From Campanula takesimana (Eukaryota > Streptophyta > Magnoliopsida > Asterales > Campanulaceae), in the NCBI GenBank assembly GCA_026119855.1, contig JAOWBW010000269.1, forward strand, positions 186,001 to 250,000: 64,000 nucleotides of DNA, in the 5' to 3' direction. Positions 43,039-54,407 of this stretch are shown in pieces. The notes beneath the pieces were generated by a model, which was given only the letters and a program-made list of their open reading frames with translations, made no database searches and was not told the origin of the DNA. Within the stretch, counting starts at the first letter, position 1, and each line of letters opens with the position of its first letter. The position numbers and the translations under genes are program-made.

Positions 43039-45821
43039 ATGTCTGATATTCCCCATTTTGACCCCGACATCATGTATGGTTTCTATGAGCGGAACAATAG
43101 GGTATATAGGCTGTCAGAGGGGAAATGGAAAATGTTGTCCTTAATAGCCATTAGTGATCTGCTGTTTCTGAACAAAACTCCTAGAGACGACGTTAGGTAT
43201 CCCTCGGGCCTTTTTGCCCCTAGAACCCTTGATGATAGCGTAGATGGCGTAATTCTTCTCAACACTTTCGACGCCATTATTCGGCACATTTTTCTTCATT
43301 ATGTTAAGGACAAGTCGGCTTTCCGATCTCTTTTTGAGGGTCCTTCCTCGGCCCCAGAAGCTGAATCGGGGGGGGGGGGAAGGTCACCTCGTCCTCGGCA
43401 CGGGATGATTCTAACCCCTTGATTGATGCAGGTATGGCCGAGGAAAGCGTTTCCGGGAGGATTGTAGATAGGTTTGCAGAGGAGGTCGCGGTCGCGCGGG
43501 GAGGCCGAGATGGGGCAGGTCCTTCCGGCTCGACTCGCCGAAGACATCCTTCCAGTGGTGACGCCATGATTAGGGATCTCTACGATAATTATGGTGTGGA
43601 TCATTGGGAGTTCAAACTTCCCATAGTAGGGCTCATCCGTTTGCCAACGAGAGAGAGGCAGAATGTTTCTACTACAACGACGCCTTCCTTCCCTTTTTCT
43701 ACAAACAGTTTCAACTCGGTCTTCGCCGTCCCCTGGATCCTTTCATTAACGAGTACATGGAAGAGTGGAATATTGTGCCGGCTCACCTGGGCGCTAATGC
43801 CGTGAGGTATCTTACCGGATTTATCATTCTCTGTTGTAGCCTTGGTTTTGAGCCTTGTATGTCGGCTTTTTACTATTTCTTCAAGTCGTCTTATAACTCT
43901 TCTTCCAGAACCATTACTATCAAATCTGACCCCCACAAGCCTAAACTTATGATTCCCATATCCAATATTGTGAATAAAGTAACCGGCTGGAATAACAACG
44001 TTATGAAGGTTGAGAGCCGACTCGGATGGGAATTCCTGGGCCCTGACAAAGGCCCGGCGAGGCCTGAAGCCGTACATCGGCCATCCTGGAGTGCCAGCTT
44101 GATAAGGAGGTTAGAAGAGTTTGCCGCCTCAGCTACCTTTGATTGGGGTAGGACCGAGTTAGATTTTAAATATCATGTTCAAGCCGGTTTGATGAGGGGC
44201 CCGATTGGCGGTATTGTGCCGAGAGTTGTGGTGGAGAGTGGAAGACGGTTTTCGGGCTGGGTGGTACATCCCGATTTTGTTTTTCACTCGGAGTGTGACG
44301 TTTCTAAAGCCGAGAATGACAAGTGTCTCCTGGCGCGAGATATAATAGGATGTAATGCTTTTTCCTTTGATACTTTTCTTACCCCTCTCCTATTTTGCTT
44401 TATTATCATCCTTAACCGTCTCCTTAACTTGTGAAGATCTTTCGATGGATGACCTCCAGATCATTGACGCTGAGGAGCTTGACCCCGCCATGGCGGCGAG
44501 AAGGAAGAGGCAGCTGTCGCGCACCCGGGGCATTGAAAAACGTCATACCGATATGGAGGCCCGACAAGTGGCGTTACAGGCCCAAGGTGCTGCCCTCATT
44601 CCTACTGGTTCTCCTGTCGTCCAGGTAGAGGCGGGTGGAGGGGACGACATCGAGATTGTGGAAAGGGAGGTTGAGGTGGAAGTTAACCCTGCACCGGAAC
44701 AGAATCTAGGCCAGCACGATGAGATCGAGGTCGAAGTGGACCAAGTGGGCCGTCGAGGGAAGAGGCCGTTAGAAGAGTTTCGGTGTGTTTCTGAGCCTCC
44801 TTCCAAGAGGACTCCTTCAACTCGTGGCTCGGCCTCGGCCTCGGCTTCTACTGAAGCCGAGATTAACGAACTAGCCAATGCTCTTGGAAATGTGATAATT
44901 ATCCCTGATCTTGACGACTCTGTCCGTTCTGGCCCCGCTCTTAGGATTGGTGCGACTGTCATCAAGAGGGCCATGAATCAGAGAACTGCTCAAAGGTTGG
45001 TAGACACTAGGCCGACCTCCACTCAGCTTCGGAATCGGAAAGGTTTACTCATCAGCGAGATATTTTCACGCTTCCTTAGTTTTTTTGACTTTTTACTTTG
45101 ACTCTAATACTTCACCATACTGTTCTCTCCTTTGCAGCTGGCTTCCATTGCCCAATATGAGTATGCCTTGATGCAGCTTGCTGTGAGTAACGCCAAGAAG
45201 TTTGAGGACGAAGTTGGGCCTTTGCGTGCTTCTAATGCCGAGCTTAAGGAGAGGGTAGAGAAAATTGAGCAGGAGAAGCTATCTTTTGAAGTCGAGTTGA
45301 AGAAGGCAGCTGATAAGTCGGCGGATGCGGTTGAAGCTGTTCGAAGGGCCGAGACAATTGTCAGGACGGCCAGAGAAGAAGCCGATATTTCTAAGGCCGA
45401 GTTGGAGAAAGAGCGCCAACGAGCCGAGAGTCTAATGCTTGAGAAGGTCGCTGTTGAGGAGAGGCTTGACCAGATGGAGGAGAGCATCCCAAGTCTAGAG
45501 GTGAGGGCTGTTGAAGCCTTCAAGAAGGGGCCGGAGATGAGGGCAGCTGTTCAGGACGAGGTAGGGAGCACTTACAATGATGCATGGTTCAACCTATCTC
45601 GGCTTCTCTGGATCGACCCTGAAGTTAACATAACTCTCGACAAGCTTGCCCGGCTCTATAATCAGGATGCTTACGGGGTTGAAGCTCGTGCTGCTCATTC
45701 CCAGATCCCTTATTCTGACAAGGTTTTGAGAGTGATCAGGAGCCGAGACCACCAGGCTGGAAATCCTCAATGGGTCCCTCCTCCGGTTGAAGCAGGGAAT
45801 CTAGATGACTTGATTGTGTAG
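43039..45821 (+). pseudogene. Antisense ORF (aORF) of the Retand-type element, intron-containing and frameshifted
   Basis: Starts MSDIPHFDPDIMYGFY. The frame changes at a G12 run (43368-43379) and again near 43610. The block HPFANEREAECFYYNDAFLPF to about 44351 resembles the plant domain known as putative gypsy-type transposon (PF04195). Intron 1 (44352-44436, GT/AG) joins frames correctly. A second GT/AG pair (45043-45137) is well placed but leaves the frame off by one in my count. The last ~230 codons (45138-45821) are a strong Glu/Lys/Ala coiled coil ending DDLIV. Opposite-strand ORFs at this position are known in Retand elements; their role is unknown. Confidence 0.65.
44352..44436 (+). 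other. Intron in the aORF
   Basis: TGTAATGC donor, TTGTGAAG acceptor, 85 bp, T-rich; the exons on both sides are in different frames that match after removal. Confidence 0.55.
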
Positions 45822-46680
45822 GTGGATGAAGAAGCAGGAGATGGCCTTGATTAGTTTGGGTAGGAGGCCTGTTTGGATTGAACAATTTTTCTTTTGTAAT
45901 GATTCAAGTATTTGTATGGCTCGGCCCAGAGTAATTGGGGGAGCAAACACCTGATATTTTTGTTTGTTTTAAGTATTTGTACGACTCGGCCCAGAGTGAC
46001 TGGTGGAGTCTAAACACTTATTTTCTGTTTATTTTGAAAGTGTATGCCTAGGTCCCATAGTTATCTGGGAGGCGTAAACACTTGACAAGTATTGTCTCGT
46101 CACTTGTTAATGTTCTCTCTCTGCTTAAGACGTCTTAACTTTGTTTGAAGTGAGGAGAAGTTGCTTAGCCTGGTTGAGGCCCTTTGTAGGCTGTGGTCGT
46201 TCACCACTATGGCCGAGACGAGTGTTTGTGAACTCGGTTTTGCTAGGACTAACTCGTTGCTAGTCTCAAATTGTTATGGGGACTAGATGTAATAATATTA
46301 ACCCAAATTTGAGAGCACTAGCCGTTAGAGCTAGGTTTTGATTATAGCCGTGTTAAGCTATGTTAGAAGGCCGTGGTCGTTCACCATCGGGACGAGCATT
46401 TAGGAGCTCGGTTTGATAAGGACTAACTCCTGGCTAGTCTCAAATTGTCGTGGGGACCAGATGTAATAATCTTAACCCAAGTTTGAGAGCACTAGCCGTT
46501 AGAGCTAGGTTTTGATTACATCGACATGGCTAAGTGATGCCGGGATTGTGCCTTTAACTAAAAATTTTGTAAAAGGAAATTTTATTTATAGGAGAATCAA
46601 ACTAGACATATCTAAGCTATAAAATCTAATTTAGAAAGTAAATCTAAGCAAATAAAAAGTAGGTAGAATACCGAGGTACT
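45822..46680. repeat. Noncoding tail with a ~180-bp tandem duplication
   Basis: GTGGTCGTTCACCA recurs at about 46194 and 46373 with matching flanks to about 46530. Before it, CTCGGCCCAGAGT repeats at 45920 and 45984. Likely the 3' end of the antisense transcript facing the end of pol. Confidence 0.7.
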
Positions 46681-47488
46681 AATGATAGTATTTCCTCAAG
46701 TGCTCTGAGTGTCAGGGGTGTTTCAACTCTTTTCCTTCTGGAGTTTTGAGCATGTAGGTCCCCTCTCGGATGATATGAGTTACAATGTAGGGGCCTTCCC
46801 AATTGGGGGAGAGTTTGTTTTGCTGGGCTTTCAAGTGTGTCGACTCGATCTTTCTGAGTACCTAGTCGCCGACTTCAAAAACTCTCTTCTTTACTTTGCT
46901 GTCATGGTAGGCTTTAGTCCTTTGCTTGTAATTAATCATTCTTAACTGAGCCGTCAGTCTTTTTTCTTCAACCACTTCGTCATAATTGGATACCCTGAAG
47001 GTCGGCAAGGCCATCTCGGCTGGTACCATAGCCTCTGAACCGTAAGTTAGTGCAAAGGGAGTCTCCCCAGTCGGCCCCCGAGTGGTTGTACGAACTGCCC
47101 ATAAAGCAAGGGGGAGTTCGTCCATCCACTTTCCTTGAGTTCCTTCTAGGCTTTTTGTCAGGGCTTTCAATATCAATTTGTTTGCGGCTTCGGCTTGACC
47201 GTTACCTTGAGGGTGACTGACGGATGATTTCTTGTGCTTAACTCTAAGCCTGCCCAACTCCTCGGTGAAGGCGTCCGAGAATTGGAGCCCATTGTCGGTC
47301 ACGATAGTATGAGGTACACCGAACCGACACCAGATATAGTCATGGATAAAATTGATGGCGTTCTCCTCTGTGATTTTGGCCAAAGGCTTAGGTTCCACCC
47401 ACTTCGTGAAATAGTCAACTGCTACAATAACAAATTTGTTGCTTCCTTTGGCTAAAGGGAAAGGCCCAATGATGTCGACTCCCCACAT
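46680..47488 (-). pseudogene. Retand-type integrase, core and C-terminal part
   Basis: The frame open at the core reads MWGVDIIGPF, TDNGLQF and NGQAEAANK, so the three acidic residues of the D,D-E triad are present. Then come PFALTYGSEAM and, after an in-frame TAG near 46859, a C-terminal GPY-like region (NWEGPYIV). Integrase joins cDNA to host DNA. The zinc-binding N-terminus is in 47519-47983, separated by a TAA. Confidence 0.82.
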
Positions 47489-47518
47489 ATCAAATGGCCA
47501 TGTTGGTATGACGAGGGT

Positions 47519-47983
47519 TTACTCCACTGGCGGTACTTTGGGCAGGTCTGAGAAACGCTGGCATTTGTCACACTTCTTCACATAAGCTTGGGCTTCTTCC
47601 CTTAAGTTCGGCCAGTAATAACTGAGTGTGATCACTTTATCGGCAAGGGTTCTGGCCCCCGGGTGTCCTCCACAGATTCCCTCATGTATCTCGGCCAACA
47701 GCTTCTGGGTGTCTTTAGGGGAGACACATCTCAGGAGAGGTCTGGAGAATGATCTGCGGTACAGAATGTCGTTCCAGACTACGTATCGAGCCGACTTCCT
47801 CTTTATCTTTTTGGCCGCTATCTCGTCCTCCGGTAACTTGCCTTCCTTAATGTAGTCCTTGTAGTCTTCAATCCAGGTTCTTTCTTCATCATCCAGAATA
47901 AGGATCTCAAGTCTCTCGTAGGCAGGTTGGTCGGCATAGATGATCAGTGGGTTGGTCTCTTCTGACGTGACCATTTTTGACAA
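47519..47983 (-). pseudogene. Retand-type integrase zinc-binding domain
   Basis: H-x6-H (HEGICGGH) and C-x2-C (KKCDKCQR) of the integrase HHCC domain, with YYWPNLREEA between. Ends at a TAA just before the core domain. Confidence 0.82.
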
Positions 47984-48028
47984 CAGATCGGCCTCCTGGT
48001 TGTTCTCTCGTCCTACTTGCCTAATTTC

Positions 48029-49228
48029 CTAAAACTCCAAGTTTTTGGTCATGCTTAAGATGAGATCTCGGTACTTAGTCAGCATGTGGTTCTCGGTGTT
48101 ATATTCTCCTTTCACTTGGTTCACCACGAGTTGGGAATCACTGTAAGCTACCAGTTTGTTGGCACCAAAGAACTTCGCCCTTTCTATTCCCAAGATCAAG
48201 GCCTCGTACTCGGCCTGATTGTTAGAAGCTGGGAATTTAAATCTGATGAAATCCCGTGCTACATGTTCGCCGCCTGGACTGGTTAGGTACACTCCTGTCC
48301 CACTTCTATCTTTGGTTGTCGACCCGCCTGTATATAAGATCCAGCAATCTTGTGGGAGCGCTTCTAGAGGTTCTCTGTCCATGGGAAATTTCCTCTTCCG
48401 GGTAGTCGGCGTATATTCGCTTGAGAACGCGGTCTCGACCAGAAAGTCTACCAGGGGCTGCACCATCAATGTCTTCCTCGGTTTAAAAGTTATGTCGAAC
48501 TCGGTCAATTCTATAGACCAGTTGAGTAGTCTACCGGAACTGTCCATCTTGTGAAGTATCTTTCTTAGCGGGGCATCGGTGTAGACCGTGATGGGGTGAG
48601 CGGAGAAATATGCGCGCAATTTTCTAGCGGCGATGACCCAGGCGTATGCTATCTTCTCGGCATTAAAATATCTACTCTCGGTTTCTGATAATGCTTTGCT
48701 GACATAGTAAACTGGCTTCTGGATCCCGTTGTCTTCGCGCACTAATACGGCTACCACGGCCCTGTCTGTTGCAGCCAGGAATACCGAGAGTGTTTCTCCC
48801 ATGATCGGACTACTGAGTAAAGGGGGTGAGCCTAAGTACTCTTTCAATTGCTTGAACGATTCCGAGCACTCCTTGGTCCAGACGAAATCTTTAGTTCCTT
48901 TTAGAGCCTTGAAGAAAGGGAGTGATTTCTCTGCCGACTTGGAGACGAATCTTCCTAGGGCGGCTACTCTTCCGTTCAATCTTTGAACCTCCTTTATGCA
49001 TGTCAGCTCTTTCATGTCGACCAAGGCTTGGATCTTCTCCGGGTTCGCCTCAATGCCGCGTTGGGATACCATGAAACCGAGGAACTTGCCTGCTGTGACC
49101 CCGAACACGCATTTACTAGGGTTGAGCTTCATATCGTTCTCCTTTAGATTCCTTATGGTCTCCGTTAGATCCGGGACGTGGCTTCCTGACTTAGTTTTTA
49201 TTACCATGTCGTCAATGTAAGCCTCCAT
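48029..49228 (-). pseudogene. Retand-type RT thumb, RNase H and second (archaeal-type) RNase H
   Basis: Begins inside RT at MEAYIDDMVIKTKSG (catalytic YIDD kept). The connection follows, then RNase H (ATDRAVVAVLVRED, VYTDAPL), then a second RNase H from about residue 285: CWILYTGGSTTKDRSGTGV, NNQAEYEALI and YSDSQLV. In the second domain the first catalytic Asp is Gly (TGGS), so that copy is probably inactive. Dual RNase H is a mark of the Tat lineage. A stop ends it at 48029. Confidence 0.85.
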
Positions 49229-50625
49229 GTTTCTGCCGATTGGGATTTGAACACCTTGTTCACCATCCTTTGATAAGTTGCACCGGCGTTCTTGAGGCCG
49301 AAAGGCATCATCACATAACAGTAATTCCCTCCCACTGTTTGGAAGGCGGTTTTATCTATGTCTTCCTCGGCCATCTTAACTTGGTGGTAACCGGAATAAA
49401 CATCCAGAAAACTCAGAGTTTGATGTCCGGCAATGGAGTCCACCAATTTGTCGATCCTGGGAAGCGGGTAGCTGTCTTTTGGGCAAGCCTTGTTGAGATC
49501 CGTGAAGTCAACACACATTCTCCACTTGCCATTCTGCTTCTTCACCATCACGACATTAGCTAACCATTCCGGGTATGTTGTTTCTTGGATGATCCCGGCC
49601 TTTAACAGCTTATCCACCTCGGCCTCGATTGCTTTCTCTTTCTCGGTGGAGAAAGCCCTTCTTCCTTGTCTGATTGGTTTAAAAAACTTGTCGACCTCTA
49701 GCTTATGAAGAGCTATGGCTTCTTTAACTCCAACCATGTCTTCTACCCTCCATGCAAATGCATCCAAGTTGCTTTTGAGCAGAGTGATGAGTTCCTCTCT
49801 CTCTTCTTGGGGAAGTTGTCTCCCAATCTTTATTTTCTGCTTGGGGTAGTCAAGGTTAATGATGACCTCGTCCAACTGATCGACCGGTCTCAGCTCGGGT
49901 CCTTCCCTGAATTCCAAAGTTTCTACAGTGATTTGCTTGATCCTCTTTTCTTTGCTATCCGGGTTCTTTCTTTCGCTTTCCAAGCTCAGGTTTCCCATAT
50001 CTGGGAGCTTGTCCATATCGACCTCTATGGTTGCGGGCTCTGTGGCCTTTAAATTCTGGACGAGAGTGAGGGCTGAGGAACTTGGCTCGTCTTGATCTAT
50101 GTTCATGGATATAGATCCAAAGCCATCCAATCCATAAGTGACGCCTTCCTCAGTCGTCTTGCCATCAAGTGACATAGGTTCCTCGGACGTTTCCACTGTT
50201 ATCACACCTATCTTGGGGGCTGATGTTGTCGCCGTGGTCGACTTGGATATGACGATGTTCCTTTCCGGCGTGTCAATCTCCATACGAGCTTTGGTTTTTC
50301 TGGACCTCATGACATGTTCTAAGAAGTGTTTTGGGTTTCCAAGGACACATCCTATTCCTTCTGGAGTTGGGAATTTCACCCTTTGGTGAGGCAGAGAGGC
50401 AACCATTCCCAATTTTCCCTGACTAGGTGAGCCGAGGATGGCATGATAATCACTAGCCAGGTCCATAACAATGAAAGTGATCGTGGCCGACGCCTTGTAA
50501 GGGTAGTCGCCGACTTCCAATAGTAGGCCCACCGTTCCTTTAGCCTCGGCTCTAATCTCCCATTGTAGGGGACTAACATGTATCCGGCAGCTCCATCTCT
50601 TTGAAGGTCTTGTAGTATAGCACAT
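49201..50625 (-). pseudogene. Retand-type protease end, linker and reverse transcriptase fingers/palm
   Basis: Early part IVMDLASDYHAILGSP is the end of protease. After a ~200-residue acidic linker, RT motifs appear in order: GIIQETTYPEWLANVVMVKK, WRMCVDFTDLNKACPKD, LSFLDVYSGYHQVKM (catalytic Asp present) and MPFGLKNAGATYQRM. A frameshift near 49225 moves the catalytic YIDD into the next frame. Confidence 0.85.
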
Positions 50626-50953
50626 CTTTGGCGGCCCCCGAGTCTATAAGTAGTCTTTCTGACTCACAATTATCTATACGTCCGGTGATGACCAAAGGAT
50701 GTTCTCTCATGGCCCTGTTTCCGGCCAACTCGTTTGGGGAGAAACTGATCACCTCCTCCCCCTTATGGATCCAAGGGGGAATGTGGTAGACCTTACTAAG
50801 CTCATGGATTTGTTCCCTTAGCCGTGTATTTGAAGGAATTTCTTCCCGGATTACGCCGATTAACTTTGCCCGGGGTGGTCTGTCGTCTCGGCCACCTTCT
50901 CTCTCCTCTTCCCTCGGGCGCTTGTTATCCTTTTTGGCTATGAACTCATCCAA
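50573..50953 (-). pseudogene. Retand-type aspartic protease, N-terminal part
   Basis: Basic, Arg/Glu-rich start (RPREEEREGGRDDRPPRAK), then LLIDSGAAKDVLYYKTF with the catalytic DSGA. Frameshift near 50580 into the next frame. Confidence 0.8.
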
Positions 50954-51269
50954 CTTTCCTTGATCAGCCCATCACTGCAGTATCTTCTTCAAGGCAAAGC
51001 AATTGTCGGTCTCATGCCCATTGTCCCGGTGATAAGCACAGTATTTGCTCGAGTCCCGGGGAAATTTCGGATTGTCTCTTAGAGGCTTTGGGTGGGTCCG
51101 GTAAGTTGACCAGGGTCATTATCTCGGAAATCGGCTTTGTGAGAGGTGAAAAGACCTCTGTACCCCGGGTTCTATTTTTTCCTCTGTTCCCCCCTCCGTT
51201 GGTGCCTTGTGCCGAGTCCGAAGTGAGCCGACTTTCTTTTCCGTGATCTCGATCTCGGTGCCTTGTGCC
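50954..51269 (-). pseudogene. Retand-type gag, C-terminal fragment
   Basis: Reading through one frameshift near 51080, the minus strand encodes a zinc-knuckle-like block YCAYHRDNGHETDNC, with an in-frame TGA just downstream at about 50975. Upstream are Arg/Asp-rich and PLTKPISEIM segments. The rest of gag and the 5' LTR are missing. Confidence 0.7.
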
Positions 51270-52535
51270 AACCAAAAGTATTTTGAGAAAATATTTTAGA
51301 AGTGAAAGCAATGAAGAAAATAGAAACATATTTTTTCAAACATATAACAAAAAAGAACAAAAATTAATAAAATAAAAATATTATGAATTCTGCGAAATAC
51401 AAGGAATACATATATCATTTTTTGAATTTTTAAGTGACGATTACTTATATGAGATAACGACGATAGAAAGAAAAATACGAAAATGGTACAAAATAGGACC
51501 AATACCAACATATTTACCAAATCACGATAATTATGAAAGTGAAAAACCACCACTTAAATCAACTTATGTTTGCAAAAATAATATAAACCATACCAGGGAA
51601 CAACAGGTAAATACAATAGAAAATCTTAAAGATGAAATTAGATCAACACCAATTAATACAAAAAACAATAACCAATCTAAATTCACAGGATACTCGGAAT
51701 CATATAATATGGATTCACCAAATAGAAAAAACAAAAATAAAATAACAGAAATTGAACCAAATTTAATGAATGAAATAAAAACCTATTTACCAATAAAAGA
51801 AGAATCAACCTCAAACCAAAACATAAGAATATTAACAGATTACAATAAGAAAACCTCAAAATTAGAAACATCCTCTAATAACGTATACAGTTCATCAGAT
51901 AATAACACATGCCCAATTCAAGCCATAAGAGGAAATTATTACAAAGAATCATATAACTTAGAAATATCAAAACAACAAATACAACAAATATGTAACAATC
52001 TAAAATTAAAAGAAATAGACAAAATACTACAAAAAATAGACAATCTAGATTTATCAACAGAAAATGATGACTATAGCTCTTCAGATCAACCATCCGACAC
52101 AAGCAATGGAGAATGTCAATCATGTAACAATGAAGTGTGCCTGTGTAATAACAAAATAAATACATTAGAACAATATGATCAGATATTAGAAAAAATTAAA
52201 GAAATAGATGAACCAACAATAAAAAGAAAATTCTTAAAACAAATAACAAAAACCATTAACAAAGAAAAATCAGACACATCTTTACCGGCCCAACATGATA
52301 TAAGAAAACAGATTTCCTCAATAGATTTACAAAATGAAATCAAAGGAATTAAACAAAAAATAAAAATATTAAAACAAAATAATATAGAAACACAAAAAGA
52401 AATAGAAACAAAACTGGCATCACAAGAAATTAAAAATACAAAATCCACTTCAAAAATAAGCTCTTCCACAAACACAGAAGAAAACATATATGCATTAACT
52501 AAAGTTAGATATCAAAAATGGCATGTCAACATATA
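51270..52535 (+). pseudogene. Pararetroviral ORF, segment after the insertion
   Basis: Same frame as the movement-protein segment, with one in-frame TAA at 51373-51375; open from there into the (TA)n tract. It is Asn/Lys/Ser-rich, with predicted helical stretches and a Cys cluster near 52110-52150 (CQSCNNEVCLC). It corresponds in position to the region between movement protein and coat-protein zinc finger of large caulimovirid ORFs. It lacks everything further downstream. Function not assigned. Confidence 0.6.
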
Positions 52536-52541
52536 TATGAA

Positions 52542-52590
<49 letters not shown>

Positions 52591-52604
52591 CATATATATA
52601 TATG

Positions 52605-52655
<51 letters not shown>

Positions 52656-52668
52656 GTATATATATATG

Positions 52669-52717
<49 letters not shown>

Positions 52718-52766
52718 ATGTATATATGTATATGTATATACATATACATATATACATATGTATATG

Positions 52767-52802
<36 letters not shown>

Positions 52803-52877
52803 CATATACATATGTATATATGTATATGTATATACATATACATATATACATATGTATATACATATACATATATACAT

Positions 52878-52972
<95 letters not shown>
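52536..52972. repeat. (TA)n-rich microsatellite with TATG/TACA variants
   Basis: About 430 bp, open in several frames on both strands as Tyr-Ile repeats; not coding. It bounds the pararetrovirus on the right and abuts the next MITE. Confidence 0.97.
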
Positions 52973-53339
52973 GGGTCGTGGGGTCGCGCTCCTGTGAGAA
53001 CCATTTTATATGAGAACCGTGAGAACCAATCATAACCATTAGATTAGAAAAAAAATCAAGGGTCCAGATGTTAGATACATTGGATACACTTGGATACATT
53101 AGTTAATTTTTGAAAAACAATTGAATACATTAGTTTTTAACATAGTGTATCCAAGTGCAACACTTAGATACAATACTTATTAACTTATTGTATCTAAATG
53201 TAATCGAATTTTTTGTAATGTATCTAAGTGTATCAATTGTATCTAACATATGAACCCTTGATTTTTTTTTTCTAATCTAATGGTTATGATTGGTTCTCAC
53301 GGTTCTCACGATATTTAGGTTCTCATTTGAGCACCTACC
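52973..53339. mobile_element. MITE related to the Mutator-like element at 28953
   Basis: About 367 bp with ~110-bp inverted ends. The right end, read inverted, starts GGTAGGTGCTCAAATGAGAA, the same first 20 bases as the larger element. GTGAGAACCGTGAGAACCAA and GGTTCTCACGGTTCTCACGA lie near the two ends. The centre keeps GATACA/TGTATC words. Flanked by TA-rich DNA on both sides. Confidence 0.8.
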
Positions 53340-53351
53340 TATATATATATA

Positions 53352-53599
53352 CTCCCTCCATCCCGTCGGAAATTGCAAAAAAAATAAATATGGTACAATA
53401 ATTAAGGGAAAAAGTGAAAAAGGTGATGTGTTGTGAGTGTTGATAGTTGAGTGGGAGAGAGAAAGTGGGGTAGAGAATAGTTAGTGGGTTAGTGGATGTG
53501 AGTGTGCAAGTGGGTAAAAACTTTCCATTTATGGATTTTGCAATTTCTATGGGACGCCCAAAATGGCAAGTTTTGCAATTTCAAGCGGGACGGAGGGAG
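53352..53599. mobile_element. Stowaway-like MITE, family 1
   Basis: 248 bp, ends CTCCCTCCATCCCGTCGGAA and GCGGGACGGAGGGAG, TA on both sides; AATTGCAAAA/TTTTGCAATT extend the inverted ends. Confidence 0.88.
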
Positions 53600-53779
53600 T
53601 ATATGATAAAGGGTATGGGTATATGATGTATATGATATACCATTAGACGAAAGGCTGATCCGGTACGTTTTTGGCAACATCAGGTATGTGATGTTATATA
53701 GCATATGGTATGGTATATGGTGTATAGCGTATATGATGGTGTATATAGGATATATGATAATAGTATATGATATATAGTA
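53600..53779. repeat. TATGATATATGG-type short repeats
   Basis: Degenerate TATATGRTAT runs that host the MITE cluster; recurs at 54063-54087 and 54334-54407. Confidence 0.7.
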
Positions 53780-54060
53780 CTCCCTCCGTCCCACCTTACT
53801 TGAGACCTAAGAGGTGGACACAATAACTAAGGAAAAATAATAAAATAAAGAAAATGTGTGGTAGAAAATGAAGAGAGAGAGAATGAGTGGAGTTAGTAGG
53901 TTGGTTGAATGAATTGTGTAGTGGAAAATGAAGAGAGAGAATGAGTGGGTTGTGTAGATTTAATATAAAATTATAAAAAAATTACCATTTTGAGGAGTCT
54001 CAAGTGAAGTGAGACGGACTAAAATGGAAATATGTCTCAGGTGAGGTGGGACGGATGGAG
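53780..54060. mobile_element. Stowaway-like MITE, family 2
   Basis: 281 bp, CTCCCTCCGTCCCACCTTAC at the left matched by GAGGTGGGACGGATGGAG at the right; flanked by TA. Confidence 0.85.
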
Positions 54061-54087
54061 TACATGGTATCTAAGGTATATGGTATT

Positions 54088-54333
54088 CTCCCTCCGTCCC
54101 ATTTCAAATTGCAAAAGTTGCCAAAAAGGGTGTCCCAACTAAAATTGTAAAATCCAAAAATGACAAGTTTTAACCCACTTGCACACTCACATCCACTAAC
54201 CCACTAACTATTCTTTACCCCACTTTCTCTCTCCCACTCAACTATCAACACTCACAACACATCACCTTTTTCACTTTTTCTCTTAATCCCCGTGCCAACC
54301 TAGTATTTGCAATTTGAAATGGGACGGAGGGAG
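54088..54333. mobile_element. Stowaway-like MITE, family 1, inverted
   Basis: 246 bp; an inverted copy of the MITE at 53352-53599, sharing long internal stretches (for example CACTTGCACACTCACATCCA). TA at the right; TATT at the left. Confidence 0.85.
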
Positions 54334-54407
54334 TATGATGTAATGAGTATATGGTATAGTGTATAGGTATATGATGCATAAGGTATATGGTATGTGTATA
54401 TGGTATA

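Larger units (their letters stand above)
40740..51269 (-). mobile_element. Retand-type (Tat lineage) Ty3/gypsy element, 5'-truncated, minus strand
   Basis: From right to left: gag end, protease, RT, RNase H, a second RNase H, integrase, opposite-strand ORFs, polypurine tract and 3' LTR. The second RNase H plus an antisense ORF between pol and LTR are hallmarks of the Retand group of Tat elements. There is no 5' LTR and no N-terminal gag at the right edge. The four bases AACC occur at both junctions (40736-40739, 51270-51273). Several stops and frameshifts make it inactive. Confidence 0.85.
40024..52535 (+). mobile_element. Endogenous pararetrovirus fragment (Caulimoviridae, florendovirus-like), split by a Retand-type element
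   Basis: Two segments, 40024-40739 and 51270-52535, hold primer site, leader, a movement-protein region and the following part of a large ORF. Protease, RT and RNase H are absent. (TA)n tracts bound both ends. Very A-rich codon usage unlike the neighbouring elements. Ancient and non-functional: an internal stop, loss of most of the genome and a 10.5 kb insertion. The genus is inferred from the movement-protein wording and the TA-rich location. Confidence 0.75.

Noticed and set aside
45043..45137. Second aORF intron as certain
   Set aside because: Donor and acceptor are good but by my count the frame does not continue, so it is only mentioned as a candidate.
52512..53099. Long Tyr-Ile ORFs on both strands
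   Set aside because: They are translations of the (TA)n microsatellite, not genes.
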